A DNA stretch of 64,000 nucleotides from Microbacterium sp. (GTDB taxonomy: Bacteria; Actinomycetota; Actinomycetes; Actinomycetales; Microbacteriaceae), in assembly GCA_031277945.1 (NCBI GenBank), contig JAITLK010000002.1, forward strand, positions 496,001 to 560,000, written 5' to 3'. Numbering within the stretch: position 1 is the stretch's first letter; every line of letters starts with the position of its first letter. Below the pieces are notes generated by a model that had not been told where the DNA came from, searched no databases, and saw only the letters and a list, made by a program, of their open reading frames with translations. Both the position numbers and the translations under genes were made by a program. Below, in pieces: positions 10,530 through 18,916 of this stretch.

Positions 10530-11133
10530 GAGCGGCTCCCGGACCGAGGGCGGCGAGAGTGCGGCGCAGCAGTGCCTGCACGTTGGAGCGCTCGGCCTCC
10601 GTGGCGGCACCCGCAACCTGCGCGACCGCGTCGGCGGCTGTGCGCTCGTTCCAGCCGAGGCCGGTGAGCGCCGCGACGACCTGCGTGGTGACGTCCGGCG
10701 CCACAGAGCCCCCCACCACGGCGACAGGAGAGGGAGGTGCGATCTTGCCCGCCAGCTGGACGGAGATGAGCTTGGCCGTCTTCGGACCGATGCCGGACAC
10801 CTTGCGGAACGGGGCGTCGTCGTCGTTCGCCACGGCGATCGCGATCTGGTCGACGGTCAGGGCCGAGAGGATTCCGAGTGCCGACTTGGGCCCGACTCCG
10901 GTGACCCCGATGAGGATCGTGAACAGTTCGAGCTCCTCACGGGTGGAGAATCCGAATAGGCTCAGCGCATCTTCACGCACCACGAGGTGGGTGTGCAGCG
11001 CGATGGTGTCTCCGCGATGGGTGGTGCGGGCGACATCCGGCGGCACTGCCACGGAGAAACCGACGCCGCCGACCTCGACGACGAGCGATTCGGAGGCGAT
11101 GTGGAGCACGGCGCCACGCAGGGAAGAGATCAC
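10522..11133 (-). CDS. ruvA: Holliday junction DNA-binding protein RuvA
   Basis: A 203-residue RuvA, the tetrameric junction-binding partner of RuvB. It has an N-terminal OB-fold ([12 protein letters not shown]...GVGFSV), two helix-hairpin-helix motifs ([17 protein letters not shown] and [13 protein letters not shown]), and a C-terminal three-helix domain ([17 protein letters not shown]). It starts at GTG 11133. TAGGGT lies six bases before the start on the coding strand, consistent with its own leaderless promoter between ruvC and ruvA. The stop overlaps the start of ruvB. Confidence 0.97.
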   Translation of the reverse strand: MISSLRGAVLHIASESLVVEVGGVGFSVAVPPDVARTTHRGDTIALHTHLVVREDALSLFGFSTREELELFTILIGVTGVGPKSALGILSALTVDQIAIAVANDDDAPFRKVSGIGPKTAKLISVQLAGKIAPPSPVAVVGGSVAPDVTTQVVAALTGLGWNERTAADAVAQVAGAATEAERSNVQALLRRTLAALGPGAARG

Positions 11134-11185
11134 CGTTCCACCCTAGCGGTGGCCTCGTACAAAGTTTCGAGCGACACTCCCCCGA

Positions 11186-11749
11186 CTAGCGGCGCCCGCG
11201 CTTCTCCGCCTCCGCCCACGCGCGTTGCGCGGGAGTGAGGGCACGCTCCGGTGCACCGGCGGCAACGGGGCCGCCTCGCCATGCGTGACACAGCGCGATG
11301 GCGAGCGCGTCTGCGGCATCGGCGGGCTGAGGGAGCGCATCGAGGCGGAGCACGCGCGCCACCATGGTCTGCACTTGCAGCTTGTCGGCCGATCCGTAGC
11401 CCGTGATGGCGGCCTTCACCTCACTGGGCGTGTGCGTGGCGGTCGGCAAGCCCCGCTCGGCGGCCAGCATGAGCGCCACGCCCGATGCCTGTGCCGTGCC
11501 CATCACCGTTGACCGGTTCTGCTGGGCGAACACCCGCTCGACGGCCACCACATCCGGACGATGTGCGTCCAGCACCTCACGGATTCCTGCGGCAATGCGA
11601 GCCAGGCGCATCCCGGGCTGTTCATCCGGCGATGAGCGGACCACGCCCACATGCACCAGGCGGGCGGAGCGATCCCGTGCGACATCGACCACCCCGACAC
11701 CGCAACGGGTGAGACCGGGATCGATTCCGAGCACGCGCAGTTCCGTCAC
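11186..11749 (-). CDS. ruvC: Holliday junction resolvase RuvC
   Basis: A 187-residue RuvC, the endonuclease that cuts junctions held by RuvAB. RNase H-like fold motifs are present: [14 protein letters not shown] (first catalytic Asp at residue 9), VAVERVF (catalytic Glu), and the distal acidic pair in the segment [15 protein letters not shown]. Start is GTG 11749 with TAGCGT exactly six bases upstream, again suggesting a leaderless message. The terminator at 11812-11844 separates it from yebC, so this promoter would drive ruvC and then ruvA-ruvB. Confidence 0.96.
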   Translation of the reverse strand: MTELRVLGIDPGLTRCGVGVVDVARDRSARLVHVGVVRSSPDEQPGMRLARIAAGIREVLDAHRPDVVAVERVFAQQNRSTVMGTAQASGVALMLAAERGLPTATHTPSEVKAAITGYGSADKLQVQTMVARVLRLDALPQPADAADALAIALCHAWRGGPVAAGAPERALTPAQRAWAEAEKRGRR

Positions 11750-11811
11750 CCGTCCACGCTACGCCGCCGACGGTGGCGCCGGCGGCCACACCGCCGAGGA
11801 CGCGGAAAACG

Positions 11812-11844
11812 ACGAAGCCCGCATCCACCGGATGCGGGCTTCGT
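11812..11844 (-). terminator. Terminator after yebC
   Basis: A 15-bp perfect stem (ACGAAGCCCGCATCC and complement) with a three-base loop ACC. It lies 14 bases downstream of the yebC stop on the reverse strand and about 60 bases before ruvC. Confidence 0.88.
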
Positions 11845-11857
11845 GAGGTGACGTCAC

Positions 11858-12619
11858 TCAGTCCTCGTCGGTCTCCAGCTCCGCCTGGACCTCGGCGGAG
11901 AGGTCGAAGTTGCTGTAGACGTTCTGCACGTCGTCACTGTCTTCCAGGGCGTCGATCAGGCGGAACACCTTGCGAGCGGTCTCGGCGTCGATCTCGACCT
12001 TGAGGTTCGGGACGAACGCGGCGTCTGCCGAGTCGTACTCGATACCGGCCTCCTGCAGGGCCGTACGGGTGGCCACCAGATCGGTCGCCTCGGTGATGAC
12101 CTCGAACGTGTCGCCCTCGTTGGTGACCTCCTCGGCACCGGCCTCCAGAGCGGCCATCATCACGTCATCCTCCGTGGTGCCCTCGGCGGGAACCACGATC
12201 ACGCCCTTGCGCGAGAAGTTGTACGCGACGGAACCGGGATCGGCCATGTTGCCGCCATTGCGGGACATCGCTGTCCGCACCTCGGCTGCCGCACGGTTCT
12301 TGTTGTCCGTCAGACACTCGATGAGCAACGCCACACCGTTCGGGCCGTAGCCCTCGTACATGATCGACGTGTACTCGACCGACTCGCCGCCGATGCCCGC
12401 GCCGCGCTTGATCGCCCGGTCGATGTTGTCCTTCGGAACCGAGGTCTTCTTCGCCTTGAGGACGGCGTCGAACAGCGTCGGGTTACCGGCGAGGTCGGCG
12501 CCGCCGAGCTTCGCCGCGACCTCGATGTTCTTGATGAGCTTGGCCCACGACTTCGCACGACGCGCGTCGATGACGGCCTTCTTGTGCTTGGTGGTGGCCC
12601 ACTTGGAATGCCCTGACAT
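11858..12619 (-). CDS. yebC: YebC/PmpR (TACO1) family protein
   Basis: A 253-residue YebC-family protein of normal length, starting [15 protein letters not shown], the family's defining N-terminus. The three-domain layout is intact ([43 protein letters not shown], and the acidic C-terminal region ending in a Glu/Asp run). Members are described either as transcriptional regulators or as factors that relieve ribosome stalling; the sequence cannot decide. GGGAGA precedes the ATG by three bases. It sits between DUF402 and ruvC, its usual neighbourhood. Confidence 0.95.
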   Translation of the reverse strand: MSGHSKWATTKHKKAVIDARRAKSWAKLIKNIEVAAKLGGADLAGNPTLFDAVLKAKKTSVPKDNIDRAIKRGAGIGGESVEYTSIMYEGYGPNGVALLIECLTDNKNRAAAEVRTAMSRNGGNMADPGSVAYNFSRKGVIVVPAEGTTEDDVMMAALEAGAEEVTNEGDTFEVITEATDLVATRTALQEAGIEYDSADAAFVPNLKVEIDAETARKVFRLIDALEDSDDVQNVYSNFDLSAEVQAELETDED

Positions 12620-12694
12620 ATGTCTCCCGCTCGTTTCGCGCGTTTTGCGCCCTCAAGTCTACGCGTTTCCGGGTCCCGACCTGCGGAACCCGCT

Positions 12695-13579
12695 TCAGCC
12701 CTCGCCGCTGGTGCGTCCCGATCGGCCTCGAGCGGCCGTGATCGAGGGCGAATCCGGAAGCTGCGCCGGCAGGTCCGTGGTGGCATCGGGCACCCAGGAA
12801 CCCCACCCCTCGTCGAGGGGCCACGTACCGTCGGCGATGAACTGTTCGTTCGCGAGGTCCGCCAGAGCTCGGACGGCGTCCGCCTGCTCGGAGGTGAACC
12901 TCCCCTGCCGCACAGCCTCGACGAGCTCGTCCGCGTCCTTCAGCCAGACGTCTTCGGTGCCGGCATGCTCGGCGTCGATCCAGAGGTCCAGCACCAGGTC
13001 ACGCGTGAACACCGCACCGGTGCCGTCCTCATCCAGCGCGCGGCGATGCGGAAGCTCGAGGTTGACGTAGACGCCGTCGGCCGTCCCGTCTGCCTGCCGG
13101 AAGAACCACAGAGACCACGGCATGCCGGTGGGGGCGAGACGCACCACACCCGGCCCACGCCACGTCGACTCCTGCATCCGCCACGGCACGCGGAAACGCT
13201 CGTCGAGCGGCACATCACGCACCCGCCGCCCGTCGGCGGGCGCCGCCTCCAGCCTCGCGGATCCCGACGGAATCCACACCACGAGCGCACGCTCATCATC
13301 GCGGATCACCCGCACAGCCTCGATGTAGCGGTCGTAACGCCACAGAATCGTCTCACCCGGCGTGAATCGCGGGGCATCGTCGGCCCCCGACGGTACGGAA
13401 CTATGGGCGAGCACGTCGGCGTGTGCATCCAGATCCCGTTCGCGGCGGAGCCGCGCCAGCGCCTCGTCGAGCGATATGGGTCGCTCGGCGATCCGCTGCC
13501 ACCCCTCGCTCCGGCGCCCGACGAGGCACATGCTGCCCCCGCTGGCGCTGACGTCCACGGACCCGATGGGAAGTCGCAT
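12695..13579 (-). CDS. DUF402 domain protein
   Basis: A 294-residue protein. The C-terminal 200 residues match the DUF402 (FomD-like barrel) pattern: GETILWRYDRYIEAVRVI, then WFFRQADGTADGVYVNLE, RDLVLDLWID and DADELVEAVRQG, where Asp and Glu residues would bind a metal. Relatives hydrolyse nucleoside di/triphosphates or nucleotidyl-phosphonates, but the substrate here is unknown. The start is chosen as ATG 13579 (MRLPIGSVD) because TAGCGT lies six bases upstream; a GTG two codons earlier would fall inside that spacer. The gene begins seven bases after the end of pdxT. Confidence 0.85.
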   Translation of the reverse strand: MRLPIGSVDVSASGGSMCLVGRRSEGWQRIAERPISLDEALARLRRERDLDAHADVLAHSSVPSGADDAPRFTPGETILWRYDRYIEAVRVIRDDERALVVWIPSGSARLEAAPADGRRVRDVPLDERFRVPWRMQESTWRGPGVVRLAPTGMPWSLWFFRQADGTADGVYVNLELPHRRALDEDGTGAVFTRDLVLDLWIDAEHAGTEDVWLKDADELVEAVRQGRFTSEQADAVRALADLANEQFIADGTWPLDEGWGSWVPDATTDLPAQLPDSPSITAARGRSGRTSGEG

Positions 13580-13588
13580 TCTCACACG

Positions 13589-14173
13589 CTAGCCGCCGCG
13601 TGCGCCGATCTCTGTGAGGAACTGCCGATGCACGCGATCATCGCCGGTGACCTCGGGGTGGAAGGACAGCCCGATCACCGATCCCTGGCGGACGCCGACG
13701 ACGGCACCGCGCGTACGTGCGATGACCTCCACCGACGGGGCGTGGGACACGACGATGGGCGCGCGGATGAACGAGACGTCGATCTCCCCGTCGATCCCCG
13801 CGACCGGAATCGACGCGTCGAACGAATCACGCTGGGAGCCGAACGCATTGCGGCGCACGGTCACATCCAGTCCCCCGAACGTCTGCTGCCCGGGCGCGGG
13901 GTTCTCCACGCGCTCGGACAGCAGGATCAGACCGGCACAGGTGCCCAGGACCGGCAGACCGGCACGGATCGCATCGCGGAGCGGATCGGCCAGCCCGAGG
14001 GAGCGGGCGAGCCGGTCGATCACGCTCGATTCGCCGCCGGGGATCACCAGTGCGTCGATCCCGCTCAGGTCGCCCGCGTTCTTCACGAGCCGGACCGTCG
14101 CGCCGAGGCCCTGCAGCATCGTCGCGTGCTCGCGCACACCTCCCTGCAGGGCCAGCACTCCCACGGTGGTCAT
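13589..14173 (-). CDS. pdxT: Pyridoxal 5'-phosphate synthase glutaminase subunit PdxT
   Basis: A 194-residue class-I glutamine amidotransferase that feeds ammonia to PdxS for PLP synthesis. It starts MTTVGVLALQGG and has the PGGES oxyanion-strand motif, the nucleophile cysteine in GTCAGLILL (about residue 78), and the His-Glu pair in SFHPEV. The ATG at 14173 has 13 bases between it and the pdxS stop. A longer open frame continues upstream inside pdxS but is not used. Co-transcribed with pdxS. Confidence 0.97.
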   Translation of the reverse strand: MTTVGVLALQGGVREHATMLQGLGATVRLVKNAGDLSGIDALVIPGGESSVIDRLARSLGLADPLRDAIRAGLPVLGTCAGLILLSERVENPAPGQQTFGGLDVTVRRNAFGSQRDSFDASIPVAGIDGEIDVSFIRAPIVVSHAPSVEVIARTRGAVVGVRQGSVIGLSFHPEVTGDDRVHRQFLTEIGARGG

Positions 14174-14186
14174 CGCGCTGACCGGG

Positions 14187-15077
14187 TCACCAGCCGCGCT
14201 CGGCCAGGCGGTGCGGAGCAGGTACGTCGGCGACGTTGATCCCGACCATCGCCTCGCCGAGGCCGCGGGACACCTGTGCGATGAGAGCGGCATCCTCAAA
14301 CGAGGTGGTCGCCTTCACGATCGCCGCGGCGCGCGCCGCCGGGTTGCCCGATTTGAAGATGCCGGAACCGACGAACACGCCGTCCGCGCCGAGCTGCATC
14401 ATCATTGCGGCGTCCGCGGGCGTGGCCACGCCCCCGGCCACGAACATCACAACAGGAAGGGAACCGGTCTCTGCGACCTCGCGCACCAGATCGTAGGGCG
14501 CCTGCAGCTCCTTCGCGGCGACATAGAGCTCATCGGTCGTCTTGGCCTTCAGGGCGTTGATCTCCGCCGTGATCGTACGGATGTGACGTGTCGCCTCCGA
14601 GACATCGCCGGTTCCCGCCTCTCCCTTCGAGCGGATCATGGCGGCACCCTCCGTGATGCGCCGCAGCGCCTCGCCCAAGTTGGTGGCACCACATACGAAC
14701 GGCACCTCGAAGTTCCACTTGTCGATGTGGTTGACGTAGTCGGCCGGCGAGAGCACCTCCGACTCGTCGACGTAGTCCACGCCGAGACTCTGCAGCACCT
14801 GCGCCTCCACGAAGTGACCGATGCGAGCCTTCGCCATCACGGGGATCGACACGGCCGCCTGGATGTCGGTGATCAGATCGGGATCGCTCATCCGCGCCAC
14901 CCCACCCTGCGCGCGGATGTCGGCGGGCACCCGCTCCAGCGCCATGACCGCGCTCGCGCCGGCGTCCTCCGCGATGCGGGCCTGCTCGGCAGTGACCACG
15001 TCCATGATGACGCCGCCCTTCAGCATCTCGGCGAGACCTCGCTTGACGCGGGTGGTTGCCGTGCGGTTCTCGGTCAT
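14187..15077 (-). CDS. pdxS: Pyridoxal 5'-phosphate synthase subunit PdxS
   Basis: A 296-residue (beta/alpha)8 PLP synthase that condenses ribose 5-phosphate, glyceraldehyde 3-phosphate and PdxT-derived ammonia. Diagnostic stretches: [37 protein letters not shown] (a catalytic Lys lies in this stretch), the second catalytic Lys region around [15 protein letters not shown], and [20 protein letters not shown] for the phosphate loop. The start ATG 15077 is preceded by GAGAGG. It is transcribed divergently from the MocR-type regulator, whose operator lies in the 100-bp gap. Confidence 0.97.
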   Translation of the reverse strand: MTENRTATTRVKRGLAEMLKGGVIMDVVTAEQARIAEDAGASAVMALERVPADIRAQGGVARMSDPDLITDIQAAVSIPVMAKARIGHFVEAQVLQSLGVDYVDESEVLSPADYVNHIDKWNFEVPFVCGATNLGEALRRITEGAAMIRSKGEAGTGDVSEATRHIRTITAEINALKAKTTDELYVAAKELQAPYDLVREVAETGSLPVVMFVAGGVATPADAAMMMQLGADGVFVGSGIFKSGNPAARAAAIVKATTSFEDAALIAQVSRGLGEAMVGINVADVPAPHRLAERGW

Positions 15078-15115
15078 GGGGGCTCCTCTCGCGGCGCCTC
15101 TCGCCGCACGATCAA

Positions 15116-15133
15116 GACAATACACGTTTTGTC
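15116..15133. promoter_or_regulatory. Candidate PdxR operator in the pdxS-pdxR gap
   Basis: An inverted repeat, GACAA (15116-15120) and TTGTC (15129-15133) with an 8-base spacer, lies midway between the divergent pdxS and regulator starts. That is where MocR-family PdxR proteins bind in other Gram-positive bacteria. The assignment rests on position and symmetry only. Confidence 0.5.
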
Positions 15134-15142
15134 CTATGCCAA

Positions 15143-15170
15143 TTGCTGGATGGTGGCCGGACGATAGGAT
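15143..15170 (+). promoter_or_regulatory. Promoter of the MocR-type regulator (leaderless)
   Basis: TTGCTG (15143-15148), 16-base spacer, TAGGAT (15165-15170), then seven bases to ATG 15178. Transcription would start at or beside the start codon; no Shine-Dalgarno is present. Confidence 0.6.
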
Positions 15171-15177
15171 CAAGCCG

Positions 15178-16500
15178 ATGGACGACCACTTCAGCGGCCT
15201 GCGGGGTACCACCGCCGCCGAGCTCGCAGACGAACTGCGCACGCTGATCGAGCGCAGCATCCTCGCTCCCGGCACCGTCCTCCCGCCGGTTCGCGGGCTC
15301 GCCGATCTTCTCGGAATGAACCGCAACACGGTCGTCGCCGCCTACCGGCAGCTGGCGGCGGGCGGACTCGTGGAATCCCGCGGCCGCGCAGGCACGCGTG
15401 TGAGCGGCGCTGCCCGTTCCGCCCAGGAGGGATTCGCCGCGAACAGCGTGTTGCGTGACATCGGTTCCGGCAATCCGGACCCGGCTCGCATCCCCGATCC
15501 CTCGCATGCCCTCGCACATGCCGTCGGACGCCCCATCCTGTACGGCGAAGCGGTGGTCGATTCCGATCTCGAACGCTGGGCACACGAGTGGATCCGATCC
15601 GACTTGCAGCCCGCGGAGATCGCGCTCACGATCACGAGCGGTGCGGTCGACGCCGTGGAGCGCCTGCTGGCCCAGGCCCTCGTGCGCGACGACGCCGTGG
15701 CCCTGGAGGACCCCTGCTTCCTCGCCAGCATCCACACCGTGCGCCTCGGCGGCTACCGCGCTGTTGCGGTGCCTGTCGACGATGAGGGTATGACGGTGGC
15801 GGGCCTGCGAGCGGCCCTGGACGCGGGGGTGCGCGCGATCGTGGTCACCCCTCGTGCCCAGAATCCGACCGGTGCCAGCCTCACCCCCCGCCGGGCCGCG
15901 GATCTCCGCGCAGTGCTGGCGGATCATCCCTATGTGCTGATCGTCGAGGACGATCACTTCTCGATGCTGTCCCGAGCGCCGTACGAGTCCCTGATCGGGC
16001 CGCACCACCGCCGCTTCGCTCTCGTCCGATCGGTGTCGAAGTTCCTCGGCCCCGACATGTGCCTGGCCGTCACGGCGTCAGATCCCGACACGGCCACGCG
16101 ACTGGGCCTGCGCCTCAGCCCCGGCACCACCTGGGTGAGCCACATCCTGCAGCGCCTGGTAGTGGGGCTGGTGACGGATTCCGGCGTTCTCGCCGAGATC
16201 GATGCCGCGGCCGCCCACTACGCCGCTCGCAACACTGCGTTCGCCGATGCGGCGGCTGCCGCCGGGCTCCCGGTAGTCGCATCGGACGGGCTGAACGTCT
16301 GGCTACCGCTGCCCGTACCCGCCCGCGCCGCTGCCGAACAGCTCATGCGACGCGGCTGGTTGGCACGCACCGGAGACGAATTCCGCCTCGGCTCCGAGGC
16401 ACCATCGCACCACCTGCGTCTGACGGTGCACGAGCTCGGCGACGATGAGCGAGCAGCTCTCGTCTCCGACCTCGTCTCATCGATCGCCGCAGCGAGCTGA
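15178..16500 (+). CDS. pdxR: PdxR-like MocR-family regulator (GntR wHTH fused to aminotransferase fold)
   Basis: A 440-residue chimeric regulator. The winged helix (about 8-75, [28 protein letters not shown]) is followed by a fold-type I aminotransferase domain (about 100-430, with [28 protein letters not shown], and [14 protein letters not shown], whose Lys would hold PLP). MocR/PdxR proteins sense PLP and switch pdxST. Divergence from pdxS, with an operator-like repeat between them, supports that target. The alternative is another MocR target such as the downstream LysE exporter, 14 bases away on the same strand. Confidence 0.9.
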   Translation: MDDHFSGLRGTTAAELADELRTLIERSILAPGTVLPPVRGLADLLGMNRNTVVAAYRQLAAGGLVESRGRAGTRVSGAARSAQEGFAANSVLRDIGSGNPDPARIPDPSHALAHAVGRPILYGEAVVDSDLERWAHEWIRSDLQPAEIALTITSGAVDAVERLLAQALVRDDAVALEDPCFLASIHTVRLGGYRAVAVPVDDEGMTVAGLRAALDAGVRAIVVTPRAQNPTGASLTPRRAADLRAVLADHPYVLIVEDDHFSMLSRAPYESLIGPHHRRFALVRSVSKFLGPDMCLAVTASDPDTATRLGLRLSPGTTWVSHILQRLVVGLVTDSGVLAEIDAAAAHYAARNTAFADAAAAAGLPVVASDGLNVWLPLPVPARAAAEQLMRRGWLARTGDEFRLGSEAPSHHLRLTVHELGDDERAALVSDLVSSIAAAS

Positions 16501-16514
16501 GCCCGGGGGCCGTC

Positions 16515-17153
16515 GTGCAGCTCTCGCTGTGGATCACCCTGTTGCTCGCCTGCCTGGTCATCAGCTTCACCCCGGGCGCAGGCGCCATCAACACAATGGG
16601 GAATGCGCTCAATCACGGCCATCGCCGCGCGATCTGGGGAATCCTCGGTCAACAGGCAGCGCTCGTCGTCCACATCGCCATCGTCGCAGCCGGCGTCGGG
16701 CTGCTGGTGGCCTCGTCCCCGATCGCCTTCGCGATCATCCGTTACGCCGGGGCCGCCTACCTCGTGTACCTGGGCGTGCGGCAGATTCTGGCGAAGGTCG
16801 AGCCGGAGGCCGGTAGCGACACCGCAGAGCCGACGTCCACCGCCCGTACGGAATCACGCTGGGCGATGTTTCGCCGGGGACTGTGGGTGAACCTTCTCAA
16901 CCCGAAGGCCATCGTGTTCTTCCTGGCGTTCCTGCCGCAGTTCGTCAAACCCGACCAGCCGCAGCTGCCGCAATACGTGATCGTCGCCGTCACGTGCGTC
17001 ATCGTCGACATCGCGGTGATGTGGGGCTTCTTCGCGGTCGCCGCTCAGGGCTTCCGGCGCTTCACGCGCACTGCACGCGGTCAGCGCACCCTGAACCGGA
17101 TCTTCGGTGCGCTCTTCATCGCCGTCGGCATCCTGCTCGCCATCATGCACTGA
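16515..17153 (+). CDS. LysE-family amino-acid exporter
   Basis: A 212-residue membrane protein of the LysE/RhtB type. Six hydrophobic segments are visible. The N-terminal signature is VISFTPGAGAINTMGNALNHG (family pattern PGP....N....G...G), followed by RYAGAAYLVYLGV and, after a hydrophilic loop at about 97-118, GLWVNLLNPKAIVFFLAFLPQF. It probably exports a small amino acid or derivative; substrate unknown. It starts at GTG 16515, 14 bases after the regulator, so the two likely share a transcript. Confidence 0.9.
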   Translation: MQLSLWITLLLACLVISFTPGAGAINTMGNALNHGHRRAIWGILGQQAALVVHIAIVAAGVGLLVASSPIAFAIIRYAGAAYLVYLGVRQILAKVEPEAGSDTAEPTSTARTESRWAMFRRGLWVNLLNPKAIVFFLAFLPQFVKPDQPQLPQYVIVAVTCVIVDIAVMWGFFAVAAQGFRRFTRTARGQRTLNRIFGALFIAVGILLAIMH

Positions 17154-17156
17154 GCG

Positions 17157-18279
17157 TCAGCCGTACGCCTCGTCCCAGAGCTGCGACCACTGTGCGCCAT
17201 CGCTCGGGCAGATGTAACCCATGCCGAACACCATCGTCTGTGCCAGGTTGGGCTCCGCATCCGGGTTCTCGGACTGCGCGACCAGCGTGCTGATCAGGGG
17301 TGACGTGCTGACGTGCATGGCGAAGATCGAGGAATCGACGCTGTGCGCGTTGAGAATCGCGGTCTCGCATCCGTCGATGGCCAGCGCCAACCAGATGCTG
17401 ACGGCCTGAGAGGTCACCGCTCCGCCGTTCTGCTCGACCCACGCGGTCTGGTCGGCGATGAACTGCTTCTGCTCCGGCGTCTTCGGCGTCAGTTCGGATC
17501 CATCCATCGGCTGCTGCTGGGCGGCGAAGAACGCATCGCGCTCTGCGAGCACCCCGGCCAGGTCGTCCGCCGTGGGAGTCGGTTCCGGTTCCTGTGTCGT
17601 CGGAGGTTCGGCCGGCTCGCTCGGCGTGGACGTGGGAGAGGGATCGGCCGGAAGCACCGAGACGTCGGGGGTTGCGGCGACGGGCGGGCCAGGCGTGGCG
17701 AGAAGCGGCGGAATCGTGAATGCTGCGATCAGCGCTATGACCACCACCGCGCCTCCGGCGACCAGCCACGGCCACACCGTGCGGCGGGGAGGCGCCGCCA
17801 CGGCGCCGTGGACCCCGCCCGGGACGGGCGCGGCCTGACCGTAGCCCGGCGCCGGAACCTGCGAGTACCCCCTGAGGCGGGTAACCCTGGCTGTGCCCCT
17901 GAGGCGGATAACCCTGGCTGTACCCCTGAGGCGGATAACCCTGGCTGTACCCCTGCGGCGGATGGCTCTGGCTGTGGCCCTGCGGCGGGTAACCCTGGCT
18001 GTACCCCTGCGGCGGGTAACCCTGGCCAGAGCTCTGCGGCGGATAACCCTGTCCGGGACCACGTGCCGCAGAGCCTGGCGCGGGAGCCTGAGCATAGCCC
18101 TGGGGCGGGTGTGCCTGACCGAGGCCCGGGGACGGATGCCCCGCAGCCGGTGGCTCGGGCTGCTGCTGACGAGGCCCCGGATAACCGGGCGTCGTGCCCG
18201 GCTGAGGCTGCCCCGGGCCCGGCATCTGGCCCTGCCCCGGTGTCTCGTCCTGTCCCGGCATCTGATCCCGCTCCGACAT
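17157..18279 (-). pseudogene. Gln/Gly/Pro-repeat membrane protein split by a +1 frameshift
   Basis: One gene is readable only in two frames. From ATG 18279 the frame gives MSERDQMPGQDETPGQ, then about 130 residues of Pro/Gln/Gly/Tyr/Ser repeats with nine-residue units (QGYPPQGYS). At a run of five C at 17868-17872 the frame is lost. The next frame continues with YSQVPAPGYGQ, a membrane helix (WLVAGGAVVVIALIAAFTI), a Pro/Thr/Ser/Glu-rich linker, and a C-terminal domain of about 140 residues ending in GYICPSDGAQWSQLWDEAYG. Sister repeat copies have four C at the same place. Restored, the protein has 373 residues. It could be an inactive allele, a switchable one, or a sequencing artefact. Confidence 0.8.
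17871..18060 (-). repeat. 27-bp tandem repeats encoding nine-residue GYPPQGYSQ units
   Basis: Seven imperfect 27-bp units (core CTGAGGCGGATAACCCTGG or CTGCGGCGGGTAACCCTGG on the + strand) code for QGYPPQGYS-type repeats. The last unit carries CCCCC instead of CCCC, which breaks the reading frame. Confidence 0.85.
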
Positions 18280-18370
18280 GTCGCCCCCTGACGTCCACGC
18301 ACGGGTCGCCCGCGCGCAACGAATCTACCGCTCGGAGGCTGCGCGCACGAGATCTACAGCGATGGGAGGC

Positions 18371-18916
18371 TCAGTCCTTCGGCCAGCCGAGCGCGATCGT
18401 GTCACGCATTTCGCCGAGCAGCTGCGGCAGCGCCTTCGTCTTCGCGATGATCGGCAGGAAGTTCGCGTCGCCGCCCCACCGGGGCACGATGTGCTGGTGC
18501 AGGTGACCGCCCACGCCCGCTCCGGCGATCGCTCCCTGGTTCATACCCAGGTTGAAGCCGTCGCAGCGCGCCACGTCGCGGAGCACTCGCATCGCGGTCT
18601 GCGTGATCGAGCCGATCTCAGCCACCTCCTCCTCCGTCGCTTCGTCGTACATCGCGATGTGACGATACGGGCACACCAGGAGATGCCCGGAGTTGTAGGG
18701 GAAGAGGTTCAGCAGCGCGTAGGCGGTCTTGCCCCGGTGGACGATGAGCGTCTTCTCGTCTGGCCGGGTGGGGGCGTAGCAGAACGGACAGTCGGCGACG
18801 TGCGGCTCAGGTCCCGCCTCGATGTACACCATGCGGTGCGGGACCCAGAGCCGCTGGAACTCGTCGGGAACACCGACGAAGTCTGCCGCCAGTTCGAGTT
18901 CCACGTCGTCACTCAT
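18371..18916 (-). CDS. HIT-family nucleotide hydrolase/phosphorylase
   Basis: A 181-residue histidine-triad protein. It has a zinc-type CPFC pair ([14 protein letters not shown]), the nucleotide-binding stretch [20 protein letters not shown], and the catalytic triad HLHQHIV. Size and pattern fit actinobacterial AP4A phosphorylase/ADP-ribose-type HIT enzymes. Its ATG overlaps the thrS stop (ATGA), so translation is probably coupled to threonyl-tRNA synthetase, itself a producer of Ap4A. The usual next gene, a phosphatidylinositol-phosphate synthase, is absent here. Confidence 0.92.
   Translation of the reverse strand: MSDDVELELAADFVGVPDEFQRLWVPHRMVYIEAGPEPHVADCPFCYAPTRPDEKTLIVHRGKTAYALLNLFPYNSGHLLVCPYRHIAMYDEATEEEVAEIGSITQTAMRVLRDVARCDGFNLGMNQGAIAGAGVGGHLHQHIVPRWGGDANFLPIIAKTKALPQLLGEMRDTIALGWPKD

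Noticed and set aside
12620..14239. Long + strand frame across DUF402 and pdxT
   Set aside because: Spans two genes on the opposite strand; no homology-like motifs.
17871..18060. Regular 27-bp repeats considered as a CRISPR array
   Set aside because: No unique spacers: the units are contiguous and in frame, encoding a nine-residue peptide repeat.
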